This document shows positions 26,449-35,432 of a stretch of 64,000 bases of DNA, piece after piece. The notes beneath the pieces were generated by a model. It searched no databases. It worked only from the letters and a program-made list of their open reading frames with translations, and was not told the DNA's origin. The translations under genes were made by a program, and so were the position numbers. The stretch's first letter is position 1. Every line of letters starts with the position of its first letter. Source of the stretch: DAOUAT01 sp964551735 (GTDB lineage: Bacteria; Chloroflexota; Anaerolineae; CG2-30-64-16); NCBI GenBank assembly GCA_964551735.1, contig CAZKEF010000025.1, positions 20,626 to 84,625 on the forward strand, given 5' to 3'.

Positions 26449-27855
26449 ATGCAAGTCATGAAATTCGGCGGCACGTCCGTCAACGACGCTAAGGCCATCG
26501 CGCAAGTGGCGGCCATCGTGGCCGACCAGCTCAAATCCGACCCAAATGTGGTCGTCGTGACCTCGGCTATGCGCGGGGTCACCGACCTGCTGATTGACTC
26601 AGCCCGGGCCGCTGCACGCGGCGACCGGCAGAAATATCGCGACGCGCGGCAGGCCCTCATTGCCCGGCACCGCGACGCGGCCGAGGCGTTGATCCACGAC
26701 CTGGATGACCTGGCCGCGATTCAGGCACTGACCGACGAGCGGGTGCGCGAGTTCGAGCGCCTATGCATGGCCGTCGCCATCCTGGGCGAGCTCACCGACC
26801 GGGGCCTAGCGGTGGTCTCCGGCCTGGGCGAGCGGCTGTTGGCGCCGATCCTGGCCGCAGCCATGCGCGCGGCCGGCCTGCGCGCCGAATTCGTGGACGC
26901 GGGCGAGCTGATCGTGACCGACGATAACTACGCCGCGGCCGCGCCCGACATGACAGCCACCCGCACGGCTACCCGCGGCCAGCTGCTGCCGCTGTTTCAG
27001 GCGGGCGCGACCCCAGTCGTCACCGGTTTCGTGGCGGCCACCCCCGGCGGCGTCCCCACCGTGCTCGGCCGCGGGGGCTCCGACTACTCGGCCGCAGTGC
27101 TGGGGGCGGCGCTAGAAGCCGACGAGATCCAGATCTGGACCGACGTGGATGGTGTGCTCACAGCCGATCCGCGCATCGTCAAGGACGCGCGGCCGGTGCC
27201 GGAGCTCACCTACGGCGAGGCCGCGGAGCTGGCCTACTTCGGCGCAAAAGTGTTGCACCCCAAGACCATGCTGCCAGCAATTGACCTGGGCATCCCCATC
27301 AGTGTGCGTAACACCTTCAACGCGGCGTTCCCCGGCACGCGCGTGGTGCCCAAGACGCACAACGGCGGCACCGTTAAGGCGCTCACCGTTATCCGCGGGC
27401 TGGCGCTGGTCACCGTGGCCGGCCGAGGCATGATGGGCGTGCCCGGCATCGCCGCGCGCACCTTCGCGGCCGTGGCCAGCCAGGGCGCCAACGTGCTGAT
27501 GATTTCCCAGGCCTCATCCGAGCAAAGCATCTGCTTCGTAGTGCCCGAGGCTGACGCGGGGCCTGTGGCGCAGGGATTGGAAGTCACCTTTGCAGACGAG
27601 ATCCGCCGCCGGCTGATCGACCGCGTGACTGTGGAGCCAGAAATCGTCATCGTGGCCGTGGTGGGCGAAGGGATGCGCGGCACCCCCGGCATTGCGGCCC
27701 GCCTCTTCGGCGCGCTGGGCGAGCATCGCGTCAACGTCATTGCGGTCGCCCAGGGTTCGTCCGAGGCCAACATCTCCCTGACCCTAGCCGCGGCGGACGC
27801 GGACGCAGGCGTGCGGTACATCCACGCGGCGTTCGGGTTGGGGGGACAACCATGA
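26449..27855 (+). CDS. lysC: Aspartate kinase
   Basis: A 468-residue monofunctional aspartokinase. It has the N-terminal KFGGTSVNDAKAI motif, the catalytic region (GRGGSDYSAAVLGAALEADE, WTDVDGVLTADPR) and two C-terminal ACT domains (TVAGRGMMGVPGIAARTF and AVVGEGMRGTPGIAARLF) that bind the feedback amino acid. It catalyses phosphorylation of aspartate, the first step to lysine, threonine, methionine and diaminopimelate. AAGGGG lies 8 bases upstream. It is controlled by the T-box and overlaps the homoserine dehydrogenase gene by 4 bases (ATGA). Confidence 0.97.
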   Translation: MQVMKFGGTSVNDAKAIAQVAAIVADQLKSDPNVVVVTSAMRGVTDLLIDSARAAARGDRQKYRDARQALIARHRDAAEALIHDLDDLAAIQALTDERVREFERLCMAVAILGELTDRGLAVVSGLGERLLAPILAAAMRAAGLRAEFVDAGELIVTDDNYAAAAPDMTATRTATRGQLLPLFQAGATPVVTGFVAATPGGVPTVLGRGGSDYSAAVLGAALEADEIQIWTDVDGVLTADPRIVKDARPVPELTYGEAAELAYFGAKVLHPKTMLPAIDLGIPISVRNTFNAAFPGTRVVPKTHNGGTVKALTVIRGLALVTVAGRGMMGVPGIAARTFAAVASQGANVLMISQASSEQSICFVVPEADAGPVAQGLEVTFADEIRRRLIDRVTVEPEIVIVAVVGEGMRGTPGIAARLFGALGEHRVNVIAVAQGSSEANISLTLAAADADAGVRYIHAAFGLGGQP

Positions 27856-28934
27856 AACACACTCCTCTCATCATCTTCGGCGCGGGCAAGGTGGGGCGGG
27901 CGCTGGTGCGCCAACTGCTGGACGCGGCCGAGATCCACGCGGGGCGCGATGGACTGGCATTCCCGGTCGCAGCCTGGTGCGATCACGACGGCGCGGCTGT
28001 GGACGAGAAGGGCCTGCCCGCTGAGGCCCTGGCCGCGCTGCTGGACGCAAAGGCCGCGGGCTCGCCCTTCGTCGAGACCCCATACGGCTCGCCCCAGACC
28101 GATCTCCATGCCATCGTGGATATCGCCGGCTCCGACGGCTGCATCGTGGTTGACGTCACCGCATCCGATGCCACCGTGCCGGCACTGGATCTGGCGCTGC
28201 GCCGTGGCTACGCGGCCGCCACGGCCAACAAGGTGCCCCTGGCCGGGCCGCAGGCGACTTTCGACCGGCTCACCGCTGCTGGGCGGCTAGGCTACGAGTC
28301 CACCGTGGGATCGGCCGTCCCGGTAATCGCGACCGCGCAAGGGCTGATGCGTGCGGCGGATCGCGTGGACGCGGCGCGCGGCGCACTCAGCGGCACGCTG
28401 GGCTTCATCAGCACCGGGTTGCAGGCCGGACAGCCCTTCTCCGCGCTGGTGGCCGAGGCGATGCGTCGCGGCTACGCCGAGCCGGACCCGCGAGTTGATC
28501 TGGGCGGCATGGACGTGGCGCGCAAGGCGCTGATCCTGGCGCGCACTCTGGGATGGAAAGCGGAGTTGAGCCAAGTGGAAGTGACCGGACTGCTACCAGC
28601 CGAGTACGCGACGCTGCCCTTGGCCGGCTGCCTGGCGCGGCTGCCGGAGCTCGACGTCGACTTCGCAGCCCAGGTCGCGGACGCGACCGCCGATGGCCAG
28701 GTGCTGCGCTACGTGGCCGAGATCAAGGATGGCCGCGCCGCGGTCGGACTGCGCGCCGTTCCCGCGGATAGCGCGCTGGGCCAGCTCCGGGGCAACGACA
28801 ACCTGGTGGCGTTCCACACGCGCTACTATCCCGACACGCCGCTGGTGCTCCAGGGCCGCGGGGCCGGGGTGGACGCCGCTGCGGCAGGGGTGCATTCGGA
28901 TATCGTGGCGTTGGCGCAGCGCAAACTCGGCTAA
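27852..28934 (+). CDS. hom: Homoserine dehydrogenase
   Basis: A 360-residue NAD(P)-dependent homoserine dehydrogenase: Rossmann IIFGAGKVGRALVRQLL, the ATANKVPLAGP segment, ESTVGSAVPVI and the catalytic-region GTLGFISTGLQAGQPFS with DLGGMDVARKALILART. It lacks the C-terminal ACT domain of longer homologues, so feedback control may rest on the kinase and the T-box. Its ATG overlaps the lysC stop, indicating translational coupling. Together with lysC and asd it commits carbon to threonine and methionine. Confidence 0.95.
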   Translation: MKHTPLIIFGAGKVGRALVRQLLDAAEIHAGRDGLAFPVAAWCDHDGAAVDEKGLPAEALAALLDAKAAGSPFVETPYGSPQTDLHAIVDIAGSDGCIVVDVTASDATVPALDLALRRGYAAATANKVPLAGPQATFDRLTAAGRLGYESTVGSAVPVIATAQGLMRAADRVDAARGALSGTLGFISTGLQAGQPFSALVAEAMRRGYAEPDPRVDLGGMDVARKALILARTLGWKAELSQVEVTGLLPAEYATLPLAGCLARLPELDVDFAAQVADATADGQVLRYVAEIKDGRAAVGLRAVPADSALGQLRGNDNLVAFHTRYYPDTPLVLQGRGAGVDAAAAGVHSDIVALAQRKLG

Positions 28935-28936
28935 CA

Positions 28937-29022
28937 CTGGAATCGAGGCTTTCGCCGGTCACTCGCGTTATCCAGCGAAACCGATTGATCCTAAAGGAGG
29001 CTACGCATAGCCTCGAATCCAG
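28937..29022. repeat. Palindromic repeat family 1, copy B (diverged)
   Basis: CTGGAATCGAGGCTTTCGCC opens the copy and GCCTCGAATCCAG closes it. The inner right arm has been replaced or expanded, giving 86 bases. It lies between hom and asd inside the operon and could form an RNA hairpin in the transcript. Confidence 0.6.
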
Positions 29023-29041
29023 CCCCAGTGGAGGGATATCT

Positions 29042-30115
29042 ATGTACCCAACACCCAAGATTAAAGTCGGTGTCCTCGGTGCGACCGGGGCGGTGGGGCA
29101 GCGCTTCATCCAGATGCTGGCCGGCCACCCCTGGTTCGAGATCGCCGTGCTGACCGCGTCGGATCGTTCGGCGGGCAAGCGCTACGGCGATGCGGCAAAA
29201 TGGCTGCTGCGCGGGGGGATGCCCGCCCCCGTGGCCGACATGACCCTGCTTCCCACAGAGCCGGACGCCATTGGGCCGGACGTACGGCTGCTCTTCTCCG
29301 CGCTGCCAGGCGGGAACGCGCGCGAAGTGGAGGCGGCGCTGGCCGCGGCCGGCTACGGTGTCTGCTCGAACGCGTCCGCCCATCGCATGGATCCCGACGT
29401 GCCGCTGCTGATCCCCGACGTCAACCCGGAGCACACCGCCTTGATCCGGACGCAGCAGGCGCGGCGCGGCTGGTCGGGATTCATCACCACCAACCCCAAC
29501 TGCACCACCACGCATCTGGTCTGCGCGCTGAAGCCACTGCACGACGCGTTCGGCCTGACCGCGGTCAATGTGGTGAGCATGCAGGCGATCTCCGGCGCGG
29601 GCTACCCTGGCGTATCGGCCATGGACATCCTCGACAACGTCATCCCGCACATCGGCGGCGAGGAGGAGAAGGTGGAGCAGGAACCCGGCAAGCTGCTGGG
29701 CACGCTGGACGGCGATGCGATCCGGCTGGCCTCTTTCACCGTCAGCGCGCAGTGCAACCGGGTCGCCGTGCGCAACGGCCACCTGGAGGCGGTCAGCGTA
29801 AAGCTGCGCCGTTCAGCCAGCCTGGAGCAAATGGCCGAGGCGCTGGCGTCCTACCGAGGTGAGCCGCAGCGCCTGGGCCTGCCCACTGCGCCCGACCCGG
29901 CCATCGTGCTGTTCGCCGAGGCCGACCGGCCCCAGCCGAGGCTGGATCGGCTGGCCGGCGGCGGCATGGCTACGTGCGTTGGCCGGCTGCGGCCCGACCC
30001 GCTGTTCGACTACAAGTTCATCGTGTTGGGACACAACACCATCCGCGGCGCGGCTGGCGGCTCGCTCCTGAACGCGGAGCTGCTGGTGGCGCAGGGGTGG
30101 GTGACAGACGACTGA
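29042..30115 (+). CDS. asd: Aspartate-semialdehyde dehydrogenase
   Basis: A 357-residue enzyme of the archaeal/fungal-type branch: GVLGATGAVGQRFIQML, the active-site cysteine in TNPNCTTTHLV, and the QAISGAGYPGVSAMDILDNV segment with a GGEEEKVEQE loop. It reduces aspartyl phosphate to the semialdehyde, the step between lysC and hom. ATG 29042 follows GGAGGG at 6 bases; the open frame upstream runs into repeat copy B and is not coding. It is third in the T-box-controlled operon, after a 107-base spacer carrying the repeat. Confidence 0.95.
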   Translation: MYPTPKIKVGVLGATGAVGQRFIQMLAGHPWFEIAVLTASDRSAGKRYGDAAKWLLRGGMPAPVADMTLLPTEPDAIGPDVRLLFSALPGGNAREVEAALAAAGYGVCSNASAHRMDPDVPLLIPDVNPEHTALIRTQQARRGWSGFITTNPNCTTTHLVCALKPLHDAFGLTAVNVVSMQAISGAGYPGVSAMDILDNVIPHIGGEEEKVEQEPGKLLGTLDGDAIRLASFTVSAQCNRVAVRNGHLEAVSVKLRRSASLEQMAEALASYRGEPQRLGLPTAPDPAIVLFAEADRPQPRLDRLAGGGMATCVGRLRPDPLFDYKFIVLGHNTIRGAAGGSLLNAELLVAQGWVTDD

Positions 30116-30200
30116 TGACGGCTGACCGATGACGGACGATGGCAGCACAATGTGAAGTACGCAGTACGCAGTACGCAGTATTGTAGTAGTACGCAACTGT
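30116..30200. repeat. Intergenic stutter repeats (TGACGG-like and GTACGCA x3)
   Basis: Immediately after the asd stop come degenerate TGACGG/GATGACGG units, then three perfect tandem copies of GTACGCA (30157-30177) plus GTA, then a looser GTAGTAGTACGCAA. No gene or promoter is evident. It resembles the unit-based intergenic repeats at 23970 and 36078 in style but not in sequence. Confidence 0.65.
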
Positions 30201-30216
30201 CAGAACAGGTGAACCC

Positions 30217-31362
30217 ATGTGCACAAAATCCTCCCTCTCCGAGCTCTTTGGTGATCTGGTGATCTACCGCGACCTGAACGCGGTGGATGAACGGCTGCCG
30301 CGGTATGCCGAGGCATATGCCGAGATGGGCCTGCCGAGCCCGATGCCACCGCGCAAATTGGAACGCGCTTACGCGCAGGCGCTGGCCTGGCTGTTAGCCC
30401 GTGCCCAAGCGGTCAAGCACCCTGGCCGGCCGCTGCGCGAGATCATCTATATTGGCGACACGCTGCTCAACGACGGCGGCGCGTTCAGCAACCTACGCAC
30501 CTTCACCGGCTGGCCCGGTTGGTGCTTTATCGGCACGGAAAAGGACGAGGAGCTGGCCGTGACCGAGAAGAACGGCCTGTACCAGGCCAACCGCTGGCAT
30601 GCGCTGGCTGAGTTCCTCTCGTGGCTGCAAGGCCAACAAGGCGCGGCGCTGGACGCCGGGACGGCCGTAATCGTGGACATTGACAAGACGTTGCTGGGCG
30701 CGCGCGGCCGCAACGACGGCTCGATTGACCGTGCTCGCCTGGCCGCGATCGAGGTCACGCTGGCCGATGCCATCGGCCCGGCATTCGATCGGGCTGCGTT
30801 CCGCCAGGCCTACGCGGCACTCAATGTGGCGAAGTATCACGCGTTCACCGCCGATAACCAGGATAACGTGGCCTACATCTGCCTGATGCTGAGCGCGGGC
30901 TTCACCACGTTGGACGCCCTATTGGCGGACGTTGCCGCGGGCACCTTGCCCGACTACCACGCTTTCATGGCGCAGGTGGACGCCGCACGGGATCGCCTGC
31001 CTACGGCCGCGCTGGCCGCGCTGCACGACGACATCTACGGCCGGGTGTGTGCGGGCGACCTGACGCCATTCAAGGCGTTCCGCAGCCGCGAGTATCGCGA
31101 GACCGTGAAACGCATGGGCCACCTGCCTGATGACACGGCCCTGGCCCGCCGGCTATTGGAAGAGATCTGCCTGACGCGCGAGGTTTTCGACGTGAGCGCC
31201 TGGCTGAAACGACGGGGCTGCCTGATGGTGGCGCTCTCTGATAAGCCAGATGAAGCCACTGCCCCCGCGGGTGAACTGACCGCGCTCGGCTACCTGCCGT
31301 TGCACCGCACAGCGACGCACGTCATCGGCCAAAGGCTGGATGGGTTATTGCCTGAGGCGTAG
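30217..31362 (+). CDS. HAD-superfamily-like protein, function unknown
   Basis: A 381-residue protein with two HAD-like signatures. Residues about 70-85 read REIIYIGDTLLNDGGAFSNL, like HAD motif IV (GDxxxND). About residue 145 there is TAVIVDIDKTLLGARG, like the nucleophile motif I (DxDKT). A later VALSDKPDEA segment could be another motif. The order is not that of a simple HAD phosphatase, so it may be a permuted or two-domain protein. I do not recognise a precise family. It stands alone after the asd operon, separated by stutter repeats. Confidence 0.6.
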   Translation: MCTKSSLSELFGDLVIYRDLNAVDERLPRYAEAYAEMGLPSPMPPRKLERAYAQALAWLLARAQAVKHPGRPLREIIYIGDTLLNDGGAFSNLRTFTGWPGWCFIGTEKDEELAVTEKNGLYQANRWHALAEFLSWLQGQQGAALDAGTAVIVDIDKTLLGARGRNDGSIDRARLAAIEVTLADAIGPAFDRAAFRQAYAALNVAKYHAFTADNQDNVAYICLMLSAGFTTLDALLADVAAGTLPDYHAFMAQVDAARDRLPTAALAALHDDIYGRVCAGDLTPFKAFRSREYRETVKRMGHLPDDTALARRLLEEICLTREVFDVSAWLKRRGCLMVALSDKPDEATAPAGELTALGYLPLHRTATHVIGQRLDGLLPEA

Positions 31363-31368
31363 TCGTGA

Positions 31369-31398
31369 TTAGACCTGCGCCCCCGTCCCTGCTATAAT
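31369..31398 (+). promoter_or_regulatory. Candidate promoter for the glycosyltransferase gene
   Basis: A consensus -10 box TATAAT (31393-31398) has TTAGAC 18 bases upstream, a poor -35 box. It is 38 bases ahead of the TTG start at 31437. Confidence 0.5.
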
Positions 31399-31436
31399 CT
31401 TGATCGGTAAGCTCAGGAGACACGGGAGGTTGTTTC

Positions 31437-32402
31437 TTGGAAAGACACATAGCGCCATTGCGCTGTAGCGTAGGGGTTACTGCCTATAACGAAGAGGCCA
31501 ATATCGGTCGGTTGCTCGATGCCTTGCTGGCTCAGCACTTGCGCGAAGTTGAGATCAGCGAGATTATCTTGGTAGCCAGTGGCTGCACCGATAATACAGT
31601 CCCCATCATCGAGTCGTACCTGGATGGAGACCCGCGCATCAAGCTGCTGGTGCAACCCAAACGCGAGGGCAAAACCGCGGCCATTAACCTCTTCTTGGCG
31701 CACGCCCGAGAGTCGATCTGCGTGCTGGAAAGTGGCGACACCTTGCCGCACGAAGACGCAGTGGAGCACCTGGTGCGCATGTTCGCCGATCCCAGCGTGG
31801 GTATGACCGGCGCACACAAGATCCCGGTCAATACGCCCGATCATCTGGTGGGCCTGTTCACCCACATCCGGCTGCGGCTGGAGCACCAACTCTGCCTGGA
31901 GATCCCCCGCCTGGGCGAAATGATCGCATTCCGCAAGGTGTTTGACCGGCTGCCGCCCGACGTCGCGATGGACGAGGCGTTCGTCGAAGCGCTGGTGGTA
32001 AAACGCGGGTTACAGGTGCGCTATGCGCCCGATGCGGTGGTGTATAACACCGGCCCCAACACCGTCGAGGACTTCGTGCGGCAGCGCCGGCGCAACCATG
32101 CCGGCCACCTCTACCTCAAGGCCAAGTACGGTTATGCCGTGTCGAGCATCCAGAACACGCGCGTCGCGAAGGTCGCTCTGAAGGAGATTTGGGGTGCGGT
32201 GCAGCTCGTGTGGACGCTGTTCCTGCTGGCTGTGCTGGAAAGCTGGTCACGGCTGTTGGGCTGGTATGATTTTGCCATCAAGAAGGACCGCCACGTCGTG
32301 TGGGACATGGCATGGTCGCAGAAGACCGATGTGGAGGCCGAGCGCGCACAGATAACTGCGACCGATGATATTCGCCCGGCTGCGATCGCTCGCAAGAATT
32401 AG
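31437..32402 (+). CDS. Family 2 glycosyltransferase
   Basis: A 321-residue GT-A glycosyltransferase. The first strand reads CSVGVTAYNEEANIGRLLDALL, followed by the IILVASGCTDNT aspartate region and the ESGDTLPHEDAVEHLV segment in place of a DxD motif. Hydrophobic stretches near residues 240-270 suggest membrane association. The start is a TTG with GGGAGG 7 bases upstream; no ATG lies near the N-terminus. The following gene, 8 bases downstream, encodes a flippase-like membrane protein, so the two probably act together on lipid-linked sugars (inference). Confidence 0.85.
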   Translation: MERHIAPLRCSVGVTAYNEEANIGRLLDALLAQHLREVEISEIILVASGCTDNTVPIIESYLDGDPRIKLLVQPKREGKTAAINLFLAHARESICVLESGDTLPHEDAVEHLVRMFADPSVGMTGAHKIPVNTPDHLVGLFTHIRLRLEHQLCLEIPRLGEMIAFRKVFDRLPPDVAMDEAFVEALVVKRGLQVRYAPDAVVYNTGPNTVEDFVRQRRRNHAGHLYLKAKYGYAVSSIQNTRVAKVALKEIWGAVQLVWTLFLLAVLESWSRLLGWYDFAIKKDRHVVWDMAWSQKTDVEAERAQITATDDIRPAAIARKN

Positions 32403-32410
32403 GCGTGCAC

Positions 32411-33376
32411 ATGACACATCCCCTGCGCGACAACCTGATCACTATCCTCAAAATTGTCATCAGCATCGGCCTGATCGCGTTCGCGTTCACCCTGGTGGAC
32501 ATGCGCCAGGTGGGCGCACAACTGGCACGCGCGCGGCCGGCGCTGTTCGTGGTCGCACTGCTCACCTATGTGCTGGCGATCATCGTGAACGGCGCCAAAT
32601 GGCAGGTGCTGTTGCGCGCCCAGGGCATTCGCATCCCCTTCCGGGCGTTGCTACGCTTCCTATTTGTTGGCTTTTTCTTCAACAACTTCCTGCCGGCCAA
32701 CGTGGGCGGCGACGTGATGCGCGGCTACGGCCTGGCGCGCTATACCGACCGCGCGGCTGATGCCGCCGTATCGGTAATCATGGATCGCATCATCGGGCTG
32801 ATGGCCTACATGAGCACTGCGGTGGTCGCCGCTATCGTCGCCGTGAACCTGACCGGCCACAGCGAACTGGCGCAGGTGGAATGGGTGGCATTGGTGGCCC
32901 TGGGGGTGCTGCTGATCGGGTTCGGGGTGCTGCTCAGCCGCCGGCTGCGCTCGTTGATCGCCCGGCTGTTCACCTGGCGTTGGCTGAAGCCGCTGGCGCC
33001 GCTGTGGGGGCGCGTCTCCGACGCGTTCAACGCGTACCGCTTCCGGTACGACGCGCTTGTCCTGGCCTTTGGCGTCGCCTTGACCGGAATCTTGTGCACC
33101 ACCTTCGTCAACTGGCTGTTGTCGCAGTCCATGGGCGGGCTGATGCCGCTCTCAACCATCTTCCTGTTCAATCCGCTGATCGCCCTGGTGCTGATGATCC
33201 CCATCTCCATCGGCGGCATCGGGGTCAGCCAGACCGCGTACCCGTTCTTCTTCGGCCTGGCCGGCGTGCCCAGCGACCATGCCCTGGCGGTGTCCCTGTT
33301 GATGCAGGCCATTGCCTTGCTGGGCAGCCTGCCGGGCGGCGTGCTGTGGCTGCATACCCGGCGCGCAGCCAGATAG
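32411..33376 (+). CDS. Lysylphosphatidylglycerol synthase/UPF0104-type membrane protein
   Basis: A 321-residue protein with seven to eight membrane segments and the conserved FFFNNFLPANVGGDVMRGYGL motif of the LPG_synthase_TM/UPF0104 family; PISIGGIGVSQTAYPFFF near the C-terminus is also typical. Members occur as flippase domains of MprF or as stand-alone lipid-related membrane proteins. ATG 32411 is preferred over a GTG two codons earlier. It overlaps functionally with the glycosyltransferase immediately upstream. Confidence 0.87.
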   Translation: MTHPLRDNLITILKIVISIGLIAFAFTLVDMRQVGAQLARARPALFVVALLTYVLAIIVNGAKWQVLLRAQGIRIPFRALLRFLFVGFFFNNFLPANVGGDVMRGYGLARYTDRAADAAVSVIMDRIIGLMAYMSTAVVAAIVAVNLTGHSELAQVEWVALVALGVLLIGFGVLLSRRLRSLIARLFTWRWLKPLAPLWGRVSDAFNAYRFRYDALVLAFGVALTGILCTTFVNWLLSQSMGGLMPLSTIFLFNPLIALVLMIPISIGGIGVSQTAYPFFFGLAGVPSDHALAVSLLMQAIALLGSLPGGVLWLHTRRAAR

Positions 33377-33403
33377 GTTACTCGGTGCTGTTCAGACATA
33401 TCC

Positions 33404-33465
33404 TGGAACCGAGGCTTCAGCCGGTCTCTTGTACCGAGCGCCCAACCGGCTGAAGCCTCGATTCC
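33404..33465. repeat. Palindromic repeat family 1, copy C
   Basis: The best-preserved copy. TGGAACCGAGGCTTCAGCCG and CGGCTGAAGCCTCGATTCC pair almost perfectly around a central loop of about 20 bases. It lies between the flippase-like gene and the S9 peptidase gene. Confidence 0.85.
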
Positions 33466-33483
33466 GACAGACTGAGGTTCACC

Positions 33484-35424
33484 ATGACCAGATCAATGAT
33501 CGCGCCCTATGGCGCATGGAAATCGCCTATCACTTCCGACCTGATCGTCGCCGGGGCCGTTGGCCTGGGTGGGATCACGGTGGATGGGGAGGACGTCTAC
33601 TGGCTGGAGAGTCGCCCTACGGAGCGCGGCCGCTCGGCCCTAGCCCGCCGCTCGGCCGACGGGCAGATAGCAGATGCCATCCCCGCCCCGTTCAACGTGC
33701 GCACGCGCGTCCACGAATACGGCGGCGGTGAGTACCTGGCCGCCGGGCGCGAGGTCTTCTTCGTCAACTTCGCGGATCAGCGCGTCTACCGCCTGGCACC
33801 GGGTGGCGACGCCGCGCCGCAGCCGATCACGCCGGAGCTACCGCTGCGCTATGCCGATTTCGTGCTGGATCGCGGCCGGGGTCGGCTAATCTGTATCCGC
33901 GAGGATCACACCGACCCGGCGCACCCTCCGGTCAGCACGGTGGTAAGCCTGGAATTGACATGCGACCCTGATGGCGGCCGGGTGCTGGCCTCGGGCAACG
34001 ACTTCTACGCGTCCCCCCGGCTGAGCCCCGACGGAAGCCGGCTGGCATGGCTCACCTGGCATAACCCCAACATGCCCTGGGACGGCAGCGAGTTGTGGGT
34101 CGCTGAGCTGGGCGCCACGGGGACGGTCAGCCGCGCCGAGCTGGTGGCCGGCGGCCCGGAGGAGTCCATCTTCCAGCCCCAATGGTCACCCGATGGCATG
34201 CTGCACTTCATCTCCGACCGCACGGGCTGGTGGAACCTGTACCGCTGGCAGGATGGCCGCGCCGAGCCGTTGGCCGAGAAAGCGGCTGAGTTCGGCCTGC
34301 CGCAGTGGGTCTTCAACATGTCTACCTACGCCTTTGTGGACGCGGGCCGCATCGCTTGCGCATACACGGAGGCCGGCATGTGGCGACTGGCGCTGCTGGA
34401 TAGCGCCACTGGCACGCTGACACCGCTCGAAATCCCGTACACTGAGATCAGCAACGTGCGCGCAGCCGGGGCGCACGTTTACTTCCTGGGTGGCGCGCCC
34501 GATCAGCCGGCCTCGGTTGTCGCGCTGGACCTCCTGACCGGCCGCTGCGCTGTGCCGCGCCGATCCAGCGACCTGGTGGTGGACGCAGGCTACATTTCAC
34601 GGCCACGCACCATCGAGTTCCCCACTGAGGGCGGGCTGACCGCGTTCGGACATTTCTACCCACCATGCAACCGCGATTACGCGGCGCCGGCCGGCGAAAA
34701 GCCGCCGCTGCTGGTCTTCAGCCATGGCGGGCCCACCGGCAACTCGTCCACCACCCTGCGCTTGGCCATCCAATACTGGACGAGCCGCGGCTTCGCGGTG
34801 CTGGACGTGAACTACGGCGGCAGCACCGGCTACGGCCGCGCGTATCGGGAGCGGCTGACCGGCGGCTGGGGCGTGGTGGATGTAGATGACTGCGTCAGCG
34901 GCGCGCGTTACCTGGCCGGCCGCGGCGAGGTGGACGGCGGCCGGCTGGCGATCCGCGGGGGCAGCGCGGGTGGCTACACCACGCTCTGCGCGCTGACCTT
35001 CCGGGATGCATTCCGGGCTGGTGCCAGCCACTATGGCATCGGCGATCTGGAAGCGCTGGCCCTGGACACGCACAAGTTCGAGGCGCGCTACCTGGACCGG
35101 TTGGTGGGGCCATACCCCGAACGCCGTGATCTGTACGTGGCGCGCTCGCCCATCCACTTCACCGAGCGGCTGGCCTGCCCAGTCATCTTCTTCCAGGGCC
35201 TGGACGACAAGGTGGTGCCGCCCAACCAGGCCGAGGCGATGTTCGCGGCGGTGCGGGCTAAGAGGCTGCCTACGGCCTACCTGGCGTTCGAGGAGGAGGG
35301 GCACGGCTTCCGTCAGGCGAAGAATATGAAGCGGGCGCTGGATGCTGAGCTCTACTTCTACAGCCGCGTCTTCGGGTTCGAGCTGGCCGACCCGATTGAG
35401 CCGGTAACGATCGTAAATCTTTAG
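33484..35424 (+). CDS. S9-family peptidase (acylaminoacyl/dipeptidyl peptidase-like)
   Basis: A 646-residue serine peptidase with an N-terminal beta-propeller (about residues 20-390, WD40-like SPRLSPDGSRLAWLTWH and QWSPDGMLHFISDRTGWW blades) and a C-terminal alpha/beta hydrolase. The catalytic triad is visible: Ser494 in GGSAGGYTT, Asp574 or 575 in GLDDKVVPP, and His607 in EEEGHGF. The HGGPTGNSST segment supplies the oxyanion hole. No signal peptide is seen, so it is probably cytoplasmic and trims oligopeptides. The HD-domain gene begins 8 bases downstream. Confidence 0.94.
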   Translation: MTRSMIAPYGAWKSPITSDLIVAGAVGLGGITVDGEDVYWLESRPTERGRSALARRSADGQIADAIPAPFNVRTRVHEYGGGEYLAAGREVFFVNFADQRVYRLAPGGDAAPQPITPELPLRYADFVLDRGRGRLICIREDHTDPAHPPVSTVVSLELTCDPDGGRVLASGNDFYASPRLSPDGSRLAWLTWHNPNMPWDGSELWVAELGATGTVSRAELVAGGPEESIFQPQWSPDGMLHFISDRTGWWNLYRWQDGRAEPLAEKAAEFGLPQWVFNMSTYAFVDAGRIACAYTEAGMWRLALLDSATGTLTPLEIPYTEISNVRAAGAHVYFLGGAPDQPASVVALDLLTGRCAVPRRSSDLVVDAGYISRPRTIEFPTEGGLTAFGHFYPPCNRDYAAPAGEKPPLLVFSHGGPTGNSSTTLRLAIQYWTSRGFAVLDVNYGGSTGYGRAYRERLTGGWGVVDVDDCVSGARYLAGRGEVDGGRLAIRGGSAGGYTTLCALTFRDAFRAGASHYGIGDLEALALDTHKFEARYLDRLVGPYPERRDLYVARSPIHFTERLACPVIFFQGLDDKVVPPNQAEAMFAAVRAKRLPTAYLAFEEEGHGFRQAKNMKRALDAELYFYSRVFGFELADPIEPVTIVNL

Positions 35425-35432
35425 ATTATCAT

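Noticed and set aside
30157..30180. GTACGCA tandem units as a CRISPR-like array
   Set aside because: The units are contiguous with no spacers; no cas genes are present. No other direct-repeat/spacer pattern was seen in the window.
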